A stretch of DNA of 64,000 nt from DASQMT01 sp963835735 (lineage in GTDB: Bacteria > Actinomycetota > Thermoleophilia > Solirubrobacterales > Solirubrobacteraceae), in contig CAWIGP010000005.1 of assembly GCA_963835735.1 (NCBI GenBank), forward strand, positions 186,001 to 250,000. Direction: 5' to 3'. Position numbers and translations under genes: made by a program. This document shows positions 17,934-27,328 of the stretch, piece after piece. Below the pieces are notes generated by a model. The model searched no databases. It saw only the letters and a program-made list of their open reading frames with translations, and was not told the origin of the DNA. How positions within the stretch are numbered: the first letter of the stretch is position 1; every line of letters begins with the position of its first letter.

Positions 17934-20133
17934 CTCCCACACGATCGTCCCGTCCTCGTCATACACGCGCCGGCCCAGTGCGTCCCACTCAGCCACGCCG
18001 GCGTCGCCGTAGTCGGTGCGCTCCAGCGGGCCGACGACCACGTAGCGCACGCCGTAGCGCCGCAGCACGTCGAGCGCCGACTCCGGCGCCCTGTACGCGC
18101 GCGCGACCTCCGCCGCGCGGTCGTCCACGTCATGGCCCCATTGGCGCTCGTGCCCGGCCCACCCCAGCACGGTCGGCAGTCCCGTGAACGTGGAGATGCG
18201 GGCGTGGCCGAACGGCGAGTAGTCCTCCCCCACCGCCTCGAGCACCACGGAGCCGTCCGGCGCGTGGTCGTTGAGCCAGGCGATCGCGCCGGGGTCGCCG
18301 GGCGCCCGGTCCCGCAGCCACCCGAGCCCGTCGAGCGTCGGCGAGGAGTCGAAGCCGTCCTTGCGCGCGTAGGTGCCCACGATCGGGTAGACCGCCGCAG
18401 CGACGACGACCGCGCCGGCGAGGAGCCCGAATGCCCAGCGCCCGAGCCCGCGCGGCAGCCACTCACGCCACCATGCGAGCGCGCCGATCGCGGCGAGCCC
18501 GAGTAGCAGCCAGGCCTGGTAGTCGAGCTTGAACACGGTGTTCATCCGGTACAGCGCGCTGCCGTCGAACTCGTCGCGCACGTACAGCAGCTCCGGACCC
18601 AGCAGGCAGGTCAGGCCGCCGGCCACGAGCAGCCAGACGAGCCGCAGCGGCGGCGGCGTGGCCGGCGCCAGCAGCGCCTGGAGCGCCACGACCAGCAGCA
18701 CGGCGAGCAGCGCGACATGCGCCCACTCGACGGCGGCGAGCAGCGAGCCGGCGAACAGGGCCGCGACCGCGATCCAGACCGCGTTGCGCCCCGGCCGCCG
18801 CGTCGCCAGCAGCCGGCCCAGGAACGCGAGCGCCACGAACACCAGCAGCGAGCCGAACAGCAACAGCTGGTCGCGCAGCCAGCGGGCGAAGCCGCGCCCC
18901 TCCTCCACCACGCCGATCCCGCGCGCCGCCGGATCGAACGACAGGTAGAACGGCAGCAGCAGCAGCACGCTCAGCGCGAGCACCGCGAGCAGCCAGCGCA
19001 CGGCCGCCGGCCGTGCCCGCTCGCTGCGCGGGTCGCACAGCCACGCCACGACCGCGAGCGCGAGCAGCCCCGCCATCACGGGATACGACCACGAGTTCAC
19101 CGCATAGAGGAAGCCCGTCGCGAGCGCCGCGCCGCCCGCCTCGAACGCGACCCGCGTCGGGCCGGCGGTGCGTGGACCGGCCAGCACGACCTGTGCCGCG
19201 AACGCGAGCGCCAGCAGCGTGAACGGCAGCGCGAGCACGTGCGCGTGCAGGTCGCCGAGCAGGAACGAGAACCACGGGAACTCGGTGATCGTGTCCGGGT
19301 CGATGCGTGAAACCGCGAACCAGTCGTACTCGCGCAGCGGCCCGCCGTCGGCGATCAGCAGCCGCGCGCCCTCGAGGTTGCCGGCGACGAGCACGAGCCC
19401 GACCGCGGCGAGCCCGGCGCGCACCGCTCCCGCCGGTCCCCGCGCCGCGGCCCAGACGGTGCCCGCGAGCGTGAACACCGCGGCCGCGGTGAGCGCGAAC
19501 AGCGCCGCGACCGCGAGGTTGTAGCCCGCGATCGGGCGCCACCGCCGTCAGCTTGACGAGCGTCCCCATCGCGAGGTGACCGAGGTAGTAGTAGTTGAGC
19601 TCCGCGCCGGCCAGCCACGGGTCGTCGGGCGGGAACGTGTCGGCGCGGTTGGCCGCGTTCAGCAGCGCCATGTCCATCGGCTTCTCGGTCCCCCACACGT
19701 CCGGCGAGAACGCGACCAGCAGAGCCATCGCCGCGAACGCCGCCGCGAACACCGCCTCGGCGCCCCAGAACAGCCGCGCGCGCAGCGGGTCGGGCTCCGG
19801 CACCCGCGCGGCGAGCCGGCGCCAGCGCCGGCGCGCGAACCACCCGCGCGGCTCGTCGCGCGCGACCGCGCGCCGCCCCTCCCACGCGCGCACCCAGGCG
19901 AGCAGCCCGAACGCGCACACGAGCGCGATCCACAGCGCCGCGCTCAGCGTTCCGTACGGGACGACGGTGAGCGAGCCGCCCAGCCAGATCAGCCAGGTGA
20001 CCAGCAGCAGCCCGAGCACCTTGCCGAGCCCGAGCCCCGCGCCCGGAAGGCGCGCGAGCAGCACTCCGGCCAGCGGCGCCGCGCCGAGGCCGATCAACTC
20101 GATGAGCGCCCAGAAGCGCAGCGCCTCGGTCAC
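17910..20133 (-). CDS. DUF2298 (TIGR03662) polytopic membrane glycosyltransferase-like protein, one frameshift
   Basis: The N-terminal part (20133 to about 19540) reads MTEALRFWALIELIGLGAAP and reaches LNYYYLGHLAMGTLVKLTAV. The rest (to 17910) is in another frame and contains DPDTITEFPWFSFLLGDLHA and LLYVRDEFDG. Removing one C near 19534-19536 joins them (APIAGYNLAVAAL) into about 740 residues with 14 or more membrane segments. DUF2298 proteins are predicted GT-C-like enzymes usually found beside Agl23 homologues, as here. Substrate unknown. The shift is more likely a sequence error than decay because both halves are otherwise intact. Confidence 0.75.
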
Positions 20134-20179
20134 GGCCCGACATCTTCGCGGAGCTCATGGACGGTACTGTCCGGCACAA

Positions 20180-21254
20180 ATGGCCATGTACGACGCACTC
20201 GCGGATCTGCCGCTGCAGATCGACGCATACACGCTCGAGGGACGCTCCCGCCACATCAAGGCGGGCGAGTTCGAGATGGACCGCCTGACAACCACGATCC
20301 ACCTCCAGGGCGGCGGTGAGGAGGGCCTCGGCGAGGACGTCGTTTATACGCCCGAGCTGCAGCAGGCCCAGCAGGACGCCGGCCCGGTGCTGCCGCTGGC
20401 GGGTGGCTGGACGCTCGACTCGTTCTCGCGCCACCTGGACGGGCTCGACCTCTTCCACGGCGAAGATCCCGGCATGCCCGCGTTCCGCAACTACCGCCGC
20501 TGGGCGTTCGAGTCGGCCGCCGCCGACCTCGCCCTACGCCAGGCCGGCCGCTCGCTGGCCGACGCGGTGGGCCGCGAGCCCCGCCCGATCGCGTTCGTCG
20601 TCTCGCTCCGGCTGGGCGAGCCGCCGTCGCTCGAGCCCGTCACGCGGCGCCTCGCCGCCTACCCGGGGACGCACTTCAAGCTCGACTCGTCGCCCTCGTG
20701 GAAGGAGGACGGTTTCCTCGACGCGCTCGCGGCCACGGGGGCCGTCGCGTCGGTCGACTTCAAGGGCGCGTACAAGAACACGCCGGTCGACGTCCCGACC
20801 GATCCCGACCTCTACCGGCGCGTCGCCGAGACGTTCCCCGAGGCATGGCTGGAGGATCCCGACCTGACGGTCCCGGAGGCCGACGAGGCGCTGCGCCCGT
20901 ACCGCGACCGGATCACCTGGGACGCGCCGATCCACGGCGTCGGCGACATCGAGGCACTCCCGTTCCAGCCGCGGACGATCAACGTCAAGCCGTCGCGGAT
21001 CGGGACCTGGAAGGAGCTGCTCTACACCTACGAGTGGTGCGCCGAACGCGGGATCGTCAGCTACGGCGGCGGGCAGTCGGAGCTCGGTGTCGGGCGCGGC
21101 CAGATCCAGTACCTCGCGTCGATCTTCCACCCCGACGAGCCGAACGACATCGCGCCGTCGGGCTACGACTGGCACGACTTCCCGGAGACCGGCCTAGCCG
21201 CCGACGCCGCTCCCGCCGGACTTGGAGCCGACGGGGTTTCGCCGGCGCTCGTAG
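20180..21254 (+). CDS. Enolase-superfamily protein, one frameshift near the C-terminus
   Basis: About 357 residues. It has the superfamily's spaced metal/acid-base residues: HFKLDSSPSW, SVDFKGAYKN, WLEDPDL, ITWDAPIHG, NVKPSRIGTW and SYGGGQSELGVGRGQIQYLA. As written the frame runs on to 21439, deep into the next gene. Dropping one base near 21194 gives an ending TGLPPTPLPPDLEPTGFRRR-Ser and a TAG at 21252-21254, which fits gene spacing. The specific reaction is unknown. No Shine-Dalgarno is visible and TACTGT lies about 10 nt before the ATG, so the mRNA may be nearly leaderless. Confidence 0.65.
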
Positions 21255-21260
21255 ACTGGA

Positions 21261-21890
21261 ATGGCCATGGCCAAGCCGCGACAGATCAAGATGGAGCAGC
21301 GGGGTGCGCTCGCTGCGATGCAGCAGCTCGAATCGCGCTCCGACGAGGAGCTGGAGGCCGAGACGCGCTTCCGGGCCGCGGCTCAGGCGATCCTCGGCGC
21401 GAGGGCGGCCGAGCGCATGGACGCCAAGCGCTCGCGTGAGCACTTCCGCGCCGCGATCGCGGCCGCGCGCCCGCAGGAGCGGCTGCAGCTGCGGCGCATG
21501 GCGGAGGCGTCGCTGGCGCTCGCCGAGCGCCGCCCCGGCGACCTGAAGGTAGCGGCGGAGAAGCTCGGCCAGACGCCACCCACCGGGCGCCAGCTGCTCG
21601 CGCTGCGGGTGATGGGCGTGATCGCGCCGCCCGCGAGCGCCGGGATCCTGCGCCGCATCGGCGGCATCCTGCTGCTGATCCTGGCGATCGCCGTCGCGAT
21701 CCTGATCGGCTGGGGCATCGTCCAGCTGATCGCGCTCCCGTTCGGCGGGATCGGCACCGCGGTGTCGTTCTTCTGGAGCTTCGTGCTGCTGGTCGTCGTG
21801 CTCGGCGTGCTGATCGTGCTCGGTCGCAGGCGCTCGAAACGCGCTCGAGCACGCGCGGCGGAGCAGCGCGCCGCTCAGTTCAAACGCTGA
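21261..21890 (+). CDS. Conserved-type hypothetical protein with two C-terminal membrane helices
   Basis: 209 residues. The first ~125 are helical and charged (SDEELEAETRFRAAAQAILG). Two hydrophobic segments follow, one at about 133-155 (IGGILLLILAIAVAILIGWG) and one at about 165-185 (SFFWSFVLLVVVLGVLIVLG), then a basic tail RRRSKRARARAAEQRAAQFK. It looks like a cytoplasmic domain anchored by a helical hairpin. I do not recognise the family. A second in-frame ATG lies at 21267. TAGACT just upstream could be a -10 element of a short-leader transcript. Confidence 0.55.
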   Translation: MAMAKPRQIKMEQRGALAAMQQLESRSDEELEAETRFRAAAQAILGARAAERMDAKRSREHFRAAIAAARPQERLQLRRMAEASLALAERRPGDLKVAAEKLGQTPPTGRQLLALRVMGVIAPPASAGILRRIGGILLLILAIAVAILIGWGIVQLIALPFGGIGTAVSFFWSFVLLVVVLGVLIVLGRRRSKRARARAAEQRAAQFKR

Positions 21891-21939
21891 ACGAGAATCT
21901 TTCTCCCCTTAACGCGCGACCCGGATATGGTCGTTCCTG

Positions 21940-22428
21940 ATGGGGTCGGTGCTGCACACACCGCGGCTAGAACTCGCCCTGCTAGAGCCTTCGTCTGCTC
22001 GGGCGCTGGCGGCCGGGATCAACCACAACGGCCATCCGTGGGCGTCCGGTTACCCGCTCGGCTCGACCCTGTTGAGCGCGGAGCTGACCGCCGCGGCGGC
22101 CGCGCAGGACCGGCCGCTCGGCGAGTTCGGCACCTACCAGGTGATCCGCCGCGCCGACGACTGCGTGATCGGCGACGTCGGCTTCATGGGACCGCCCGAC
22201 GAGACCGGCGCGGTCGTGCTCGGCTGCGCGATCACCGAGGACGCGCGCGGGCAGGGCTATGCGACCGAGGCGCTCGCCGCGCTGCTGGACTGGGCGCGCG
22301 ACCAGTCCGGCCTGACGTGCGTGCTGGCGGACACGACGCGCAGCAACCTCGCCTCACAGCGGCTGCTCGAGCGCGTCGGCCTGCACCGGATCGGCGAGGA
22401 CGGCGAGCTCCTCTACTACATGCTCTGA
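21940..22428 (+). CDS. GNAT family N-acetyltransferase (RimJ/RimL-like)
   Basis: 162 residues with the acetyl-CoA-binding signature EDARGQGYATEALAALLDWA (motif A, R/Q-x-x-G-x-G/A) and the C-terminal NLASQRLLERVGLHRIGEDG typical of RimJ-like enzymes acting on protein N-termini or small amines. Length is normal for the family. Substrate cannot be told from sequence. It stands alone, 49 bp after the preceding gene. Confidence 0.75.
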   Translation: MGSVLHTPRLELALLEPSSARALAAGINHNGHPWASGYPLGSTLLSAELTAAAAAQDRPLGEFGTYQVIRRADDCVIGDVGFMGPPDETGAVVLGCAITEDARGQGYATEALAALLDWARDQSGLTCVLADTTRSNLASQRLLERVGLHRIGEDGELLYYML

Positions 22429-22465
22429 CCGGGAACCGCGGCGGCGCCGCGAGCGTATCGTCGAC

Positions 22466-23048
22466 ATGTGGGGTCGGGCGAAGAGCGCGGCGGCGTCTGA
22501 TCGGCATCGCGGCGCTGTCGGCATGCGGCGACGGTCGGCAACCCGTGGCGGTGCGCGCCCCGGCGGTTCCCGTCGAGCGCCCGCCTCGCGGCGCCGTCGC
22601 GGATTGCTCCACGCAGTCGCAGGCCGACTTCCCCGGCGCTTACACGGACCGTTCCAACATCGCCGTCGGGCCGTTCGCCCTCGTCGGCGCCGGCTACACG
22701 CCCCCGGCGACGGTGCGTGAGTTCGGCGGCGACAAGTTCCAAGCGCTCGTGCGTGCCGGCCACCGCGTGACCGTGGAACTGCCGCGCCACGCCCGGAGGA
22801 GCGCCGCGCTCGCGTACGGGCCGCTCCCGCAGGGTGAGATCGAGCTCGACGACGGACATCGCGTGGTGACGTTCATCGCGTGCGATCGCGAGGCGTCGGG
22901 CAGTACGGCCGACGGACGGCCGGTGACGTTCTGGTCGGGTTTCGTGCTCGCGGCGGCGCCGCAGTGCGTGCCGCTGCGGATCTGGGTGGACGAGGAGCCT
23001 GCGCCGCGCGCATTGTGGCTGCGCATGGGCGTGCGCAGCTGCCCGTGA
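22466..23048 (+). CDS. Probable small lipoprotein, frameshift in the signal peptide region
   Basis: From about 22500 the frame ending at 23048 reads LIGIAALSAC-GDG, a good lipobox (LSA-C), then about 175 residues containing SNIAVGPFALVGAGYTP and FWSGFVLAAAPQCVPLRIW. No start codon fits in that frame, whereas the ATG at 22466 (MWGRAKSAAA) is one base out of frame. Joining them gives a normal lipoprotein signal peptide, so a one-base deletion near 22490-22500 is likely. Function unknown. It converges with the Rrf2 gene, 4 bp apart. Confidence 0.55.
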
Positions 23049-23052
23049 TGCT

Positions 23053-23511
23053 CTAGCGCCGCACCCAGGCGTCGTTGCCGTCGAGCAGGTTCGCGATCGA
23101 CGGGGGCAGGTGGTCGGATGCGATGTCGTCGAGCGTGATGCCCTCGAGCACCCCGCGCACGCTCGCGCGGACCGCGACCCAGGTGTCGCGCAGGCGCATC
23201 GTCGAGCCGTGGTACTCCATGTCCTCCGGCGCGCGCCCGGCGACCGAGCCGAGCGGGCCGTCGACGGCGCGGATGACGTCCGCGACCGTGATCTTGTCCG
23301 CCGGCCTGGCGAGCGCGTGGCCGCCCTCGGGGCCGCGATGGCTCGCGACGATCCCCGCCCGGCGCAGCTCCAGCAGGATGTTCTGGAGGAACTTCTGCGG
23401 GATCCCCTGCGCGTCGGCGAGCCGCTCGGCGGTCACGGGCGCGCCGTCGCCGGATGCAGCGAGCTCGACGAGCGCGCGCATCGCGTAGTCGACCTTGGCG
23501 GAGATCCTCAC
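23053..23511 (-). CDS. Rrf2 family transcriptional regulator
   Basis: 152 residues. The winged helix includes VRISAKVDYAMRALVELAAS, the recognition segment IPQKFLQNILLELRRAGIV and the wing SHRGPEGGHALARPADKITV, all diagnostic for Rrf2. The protein contains no cysteine, so the three-Cys Fe-S cluster of IscR/NsrR is absent and it must sense something else or act without a cofactor. The GTG at 23511 is the only start fitting the family N-terminus. It is divergent from the ECF sigma gene with 80 bp between. Confidence 0.8.
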   Translation of the reverse strand: MRISAKVDYAMRALVELAASGDGAPVTAERLADAQGIPQKFLQNILLELRRAGIVASHRGPEGGHALARPADKITVADVIRAVDGPLGSVAGRAPEDMEYHGSTMRLRDTWVAVRASVRGVLEGITLDDIASDHLPPSIANLLDGNDAWVRR

Positions 23512-23591
23512 CCGGTCATTGTGGCGACTGGTGAGGCGGCATGACTCGCCGGCGACGCTCACATCCGCCCGACCTGCCACGTTGAAGGGAC

Positions 23592-24062
23592 GTGAGCAAG
23601 GTCGCTCTCCCACCGTTCTGGTCGCTCGTCGAGGCGCACGGCGCCGAGCTGCTCGTGCACGCGCGCAGGATCGCGGGCGACGCCAACGGTGAGGACGTCC
23701 TCCAGGACGCTCTGCTGCGCGCACTGCGCGCCTACCCGCGCCTGCGGCACGCCGACCACCTGCGCGCCTGGCTCTACCGCGTCACCACCACCGCCGCGCT
23801 CGACCACCACCGCGCGCGCCGCCGCGAGCTGCTGTCCGACGCGCCGCCCGAGCAGGTCACAGAGCCAGAGCACTACGACGACAGCTTCGAGGTCCTGATC
23901 GGCCACCTGCCCGAGACCGCGCAGGCCGCGCTGCGGCTGCGCTTCGTCGAGGACCTCGACTACGACTCCATCGCGCACCGACTCGGCACCTCGACGGTCG
24001 CCGCCCGACAGCGTGTCTCGACCGCCATCCGCACTCTTCGCACACAGGGGATCGCCGCATGA
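23592..24062 (+). CDS. ECF-type RNA polymerase sigma factor
   Basis: 156 residues. Region 2 covers about residues 10-75 (DANGEDVLQDALLRALRAYP, then HLRAWLYRVTTTAALDHHRA, the -10-binding part). Region 4 covers about 100-150 (LPETAQAALRLRFVEDLDYD, then the helix-turn-helix IAHRLGTSTVAARQRVSTAI). No anti-sigma gene is adjacent. Its TGA overlaps the ATG of the Ogt gene (ATGA), so the DNA-repair enzyme is probably co-produced. GTG start at 23592. Confidence 0.8.
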   Translation: MSKVALPPFWSLVEAHGAELLVHARRIAGDANGEDVLQDALLRALRAYPRLRHADHLRAWLYRVTTTAALDHHRARRRELLSDAPPEQVTEPEHYDDSFEVLIGHLPETAQAALRLRFVEDLDYDSIAHRLGTSTVAARQRVSTAIRTLRTQGIAA

Positions 24063-24631
24063 CCCTTCCCACCCACCTGCTCGAGTCGATCGCCTCCGCC
24101 GCCGTGCGCGAAGGGCTGGCCGACGCCGTCTACACACGCATGCGCACGCCGATCGGCACGCTGCTCGTCGTCCAGGGCGAGGAGGGCGTCGTCCGCGTCG
24201 GCTTCCCCGAGGAGCGCGAGGACGTGCTGCTGGCGCAGGTCGCCGGGCAGCTCGGGCCGCGCATCGTCGCTTCCGACAGCGAGCTCGCGACCACGCGCGA
24301 CGTGTTCTCCGCCTACTTCGAGGGCGACGACGAGTCGCTGGACGTCCCGGTCGACCTCTCGCTCGTGCGGTCGGACTTCCGCCGCGCGGCGCTGCAGACG
24401 CTGCGCGAGGAGATCCACGCCGGCGATGTCGTGACGTACGGCGCGCTCGCGAAGCGCATCGGCCACCCGAAGGCCGCCCGCGCCGTCGGCAGCGCCTGCG
24501 CCACCAACCCCGTCCCGATCATCGTCCCGTGCCACCGCGTCGTGCCCGGCTCCGGCGGCGTCGGCAGCTACGGCGGCGGCCCCGCGCGCAAGCGCCGGCT
24601 GCTCGCGCACGAGGGCGCGACGGTCAGGTGA
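24059..24631 (+). CDS. ogt: Methylated-DNA--protein-cysteine S-methyltransferase
   Basis: 190 residues. The C-terminal domain has the active-site motif IIVPCHRVVPGSGGVGSYGG (Cys acceptor in PCHRV) and the DNA-binding helix VVTYGALAKRIGHPKAARAV with the arginine finger. The N-terminal half resembles the Ogt/Ada-C ribonuclease-like domain. It removes methyl from O6-methylguanine in DNA in a suicide reaction. It is coupled to the preceding sigma factor and converges on ligA with 8 nt overlap. Confidence 0.9.
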   Translation: MTLPTHLLESIASAAVREGLADAVYTRMRTPIGTLLVVQGEEGVVRVGFPEEREDVLLAQVAGQLGPRIVASDSELATTRDVFSAYFEGDDESLDVPVDLSLVRSDFRRAALQTLREEIHAGDVVTYGALAKRIGHPKAARAVGSACATNPVPIIVPCHRVVPGSGGVGSYGGGPARKRRLLAHEGATVR

Positions 24632-26621
24632 CGCCGGCGTCGATCAGGAGGCGCCAGATCGCTTCCTGATCGACGACCTCGACGCCCAGCTTCTCGGCCT
24701 TCGCGGTCTTGCTCGCGCCGACGTTCTCGCCGCAGATCAGCATGTCGGTGTTGGCGGAGACCGACGAGGCGACGTCGGCGCCGGCGCGCTCGCACAGCCG
24801 CGAGAACGTCGGCCGCGGGATCTTCTCGCCGCTGCGCGGGTCGGCGATCGTCCCGGTGATGACGACGGTCTTGCCGGCCAGCGGCGCGCCGGCGGCGACC
24901 TGCGGCGGGAGATCCTCCTCGCGCACGTCGAGGTCGACGCCGAGCTCGCGCAGCCGCGCGAGCTCGTCGCGCGTGTTCTCGCGGTTGAGGTGCGCGTGCA
25001 GGCTGGCGGCGACCTTCGGGCCGATGTCCTCGACCTGCTGCAGCCGCTCCTCGCCGGCGTCGGCGATCTCCTCCAGGCTGCCGAAGCCGGCCCGGCACAG
25101 GCGCGCGGCGGTGCCCTCGGACGCCATCGGGATCGCCAGACCGATCAGCGCGCGGCGCAGCCCGACCGCGCGACTGCGGTCGATCGACTCGAGCATCCGG
25201 TCGGCCGAGACGTCGGCGATCCGCTCGAAGCCCAGCAGCGTGTCGCGCTCGAGCGCGTAGAAGTCCGACGGTCGTTCGAGCAGCCCGGCCTCGTTGAGCC
25301 GCTCGATCCACACCGGGCCGATCGCGTCGATGTCGGCCGCCGCGCGCGACGCCCAGTGGATCAGCCGCCGCACAGTCTGCGCCGGGCAGGCGACGTTCGT
25401 GCAGTAGAGCTCGCGGCTGTTGCCCTGCTCGGTCAGCGGCTGCCCACACGAGGGGCACTCGGACGGCGGCACGATCTCGCGCTCGTCGCCGGTGCGGCTG
25501 GACGCGTCGAGCACGCCGGCCACGAACGGGATCACGTCGCCGGCGCGGCGCACGAGCACCGTGTCGCCGATCCGCACGTCGCGCGCGCGGATCACCTCCT
25601 GGTTGGCGAGCGTCGCGCGCGTGACGGTGGTCCCGCCGACGAACACGGGCTCGAGCACGGCGACCGGCGCCACCTTGCCGATCTTGCCGACGTCCCAGAG
25701 CACGTCGGCCAGCAGCGTGGTCTTCTCCTCGGCCGCGTACTTGAACGCGAGCGCGCCGCGCGGGCTGTTGGCGCGCGTGCCCGCCGCGGCGTACGCGTTG
25801 CGGTCGGCGAGCCGGAGCACGGCGCCGTCGAGGTCGTAGTCGAGATCGTTGCGCTGCGCCTCGATCTCGCCGATCACCGCCTGCGCAGCCGCCGCGTCGT
25901 CGCAGTGGCGCATGTCGGCCGCGTCGAAACCGAGCGTGCGCAGCGCGTCCTCGAGGTCGGCGTGGGCGCCGTTTGCCGTGTCGAGATCGAACGCGAAGAA
26001 GCGCAGGCGCCGCTCGGCCACGACCGCGGGATCCTTCGCCCGCACGGTGCCCGCGGCGGCGTTGCGCGGGTTGATCAGCGGCTTGTCGGGATGCGCGGCG
26101 TTGTAGGCCGCGAACGTCGAGCGCAGCATGACCGCCTCGCCGCGCACCTCGACGCGCCCGCCCGCCTCGATCGCCTCCGGGACGCCGTCGGCGAGCGCGC
26201 GCACCAGTACCGTGACGTCGTCGCCGGTCGTCCCGTCGCCGCGCGTGACCGCGCGGCTCAGCCGGCCGCGCTCGTAGACGAGCGCGAGCGAGAGCCCGTC
26301 CAGCTTCGGCATCACGACCACGGGCTGGCCGGGGAAGCGGTCGAAGAACGCGACGACCTGCTCGGGCTTGCTCGCCTTCTCCAGCGAGAGCATCGGGCGG
26401 CTGTGGCGCACGGGCGCGTGCAGCGTCGACGGCGCACCCACGGTCTCGAGCGGGTTCGGGTCGGGCGCGAGGTCGGGGTGCTCGACGACCAGCGCGCGCA
26501 GCTCGTCCTCGAGCGCGTCGTAATCGGCGTCGGCGACGCGCGGCTCACCCTCGTAGTAGGCGTCGCGCAGCTCGAAGAGCCGCCCGGCCAGCTCCTCGAT
26601 GCGCTCGCCGGCGCCGGGCAC
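24624..26621 (-). CDS. ligA: NAD-dependent DNA ligase LigA
   Basis: 665 residues, normal length. The adenylation domain has the catalytic lysine in VVVMPKLDGLSLALVYERG and LINPRNAAAGTVRAKDPAVV. OB fold: LVRRAGDVIPFV. The four-Cys zinc finger is CPSCGQP...CTNVACPAQ. Helix-hairpin-helix repeats follow (GFGSLEEIADAGEERLQQVE). The C-terminal BRCT domain starts at GKTVVITGTI. It seals nicks in DNA replication and repair. Start is the GTG at 26621, which shares bases with the TAG of the upstream cyclophilin gene; the longer frame to 27302 is an artefact over that gene. Confidence 0.95.
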   Translation of the reverse strand: MPGAGERIEELAGRLFELRDAYYEGEPRVADADYDALEDELRALVVEHPDLAPDPNPLETVGAPSTLHAPVRHSRPMLSLEKASKPEQVVAFFDRFPGQPVVVMPKLDGLSLALVYERGRLSRAVTRGDGTTGDDVTVLVRALADGVPEAIEAGGRVEVRGEAVMLRSTFAAYNAAHPDKPLINPRNAAAGTVRAKDPAVVAERRLRFFAFDLDTANGAHADLEDALRTLGFDAADMRHCDDAAAAQAVIGEIEAQRNDLDYDLDGAVLRLADRNAYAAAGTRANSPRGALAFKYAAEEKTTLLADVLWDVGKIGKVAPVAVLEPVFVGGTTVTRATLANQEVIRARDVRIGDTVLVRRAGDVIPFVAGVLDASSRTGDEREIVPPSECPSCGQPLTEQGNSRELYCTNVACPAQTVRRLIHWASRAAADIDAIGPVWIERLNEAGLLERPSDFYALERDTLLGFERIADVSADRMLESIDRSRAVGLRRALIGLAIPMASEGTAARLCRAGFGSLEEIADAGEERLQQVEDIGPKVAASLHAHLNRENTRDELARLRELGVDLDVREEDLPPQVAAGAPLAGKTVVITGTIADPRSGEKIPRPTFSRLCERAGADVASSVSANTDMLICGENVGASKTAKAEKLGVEVVDQEAIWRLLIDAGVT

Positions 26622-27304
26622 TAGCTTTCGTCGATCGTGATCGACCGGATCACGATCGGGTCGACCGGCTTCTCGTCGGGCTGCACGGGGGCGACGCCGA
26701 TCAGATCGACGACGTCCTGGCCCTCGGTGACCTTGCCGAGCAGCGCGTAGTCGGGCGGCAGCTGCGCGTCCTCGCCGGTCACGACGAAGAACTGGCTGCC
26801 GGATGTGCCGGCCTCCTCGACCCCCGTCTTCGCCATCGCGACGACTCCCTTCGTGTACGCGAGGTCCTGCGGCGGTGCCTCGACGACCGAGTAGCCCGGG
26901 CCGCCGCTGCCGTCGCCGGCCGGGTCGCCGCCCTGGATCACGAAGCCCGGGACGATCCGGTGGAACCCGAGGCCGTCGTAGAAGCCCTCGTCGACGAGGT
27001 GCTTGAACGAGCCGCCGGTCTTCGGCGCGCGCTTGGCGTCGAGGGTGATCTGGAAGTCGCCGCAGTTCGTCCGCACGGTCGCGACGTAGGTCTTGTCCGG
27101 GTCGAGCTCCTTCCTCGGCTTCTTGAGCGTGACGTCCTTGGGCGCGGCCTCGCCGGCCTGCTCGCAGCCGGTCCCCTGCTCCCCGCCGGTGTCCTCCGGC
27201 GTGGGCGTCTGCGCCGCGCTTGCAGGTTGCTCGTCGTCGTCGCCGCAGCCGCCGGCCGCGACCAGGGCAAGGCAGGCGAGCACGAGCACGAGGAGCCTCC
27301 ACAT
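26621..27304 (-). CDS. Cyclophilin-type peptidyl-prolyl isomerase lipoprotein
   Basis: 227 residues. Residues 1-22 form a lipoprotein signal (MWRLLVLVLACLALVAAGGC, lipobox AGG-C), followed by an acidic Gly/Thr/Glu linker. The cyclophilin domain follows from about residue 75: FYDGLGFHRIVPGFVIQGGD (the catalytic Arg lies in FHRI), KTGVEEAGTSGSQFFVVTGE and YALLGKVTEGQDVVD. It should fold proteins on the outer face of the membrane. It sits just upstream of ligA with TAG/GTG overlap and is divergent from the HAD gene (24 bp). Confidence 0.9.
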   Translation of the reverse strand: MWRLLVLVLACLALVAAGGCGDDDEQPASAAQTPTPEDTGGEQGTGCEQAGEAAPKDVTLKKPRKELDPDKTYVATVRTNCGDFQITLDAKRAPKTGGSFKHLVDEGFYDGLGFHRIVPGFVIQGGDPAGDGSGGPGYSVVEAPPQDLAYTKGVVAMAKTGVEEAGTSGSQFFVVTGEDAQLPPDYALLGKVTEGQDVVDLIGVAPVQPDEKPVDPIVIRSITIDES

Positions 27305-27328
27305 GGGCGGCGATGATAATGAGCGGTC

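Noticed and set aside
26622..27302. Extension of LigA upstream of 26621
   Set aside because: The extra 227 codons lie antiparallel in frame to nothing ligase-like and are Arg-rich; the same DNA encodes an intact cyclophilin lipoprotein in another frame.
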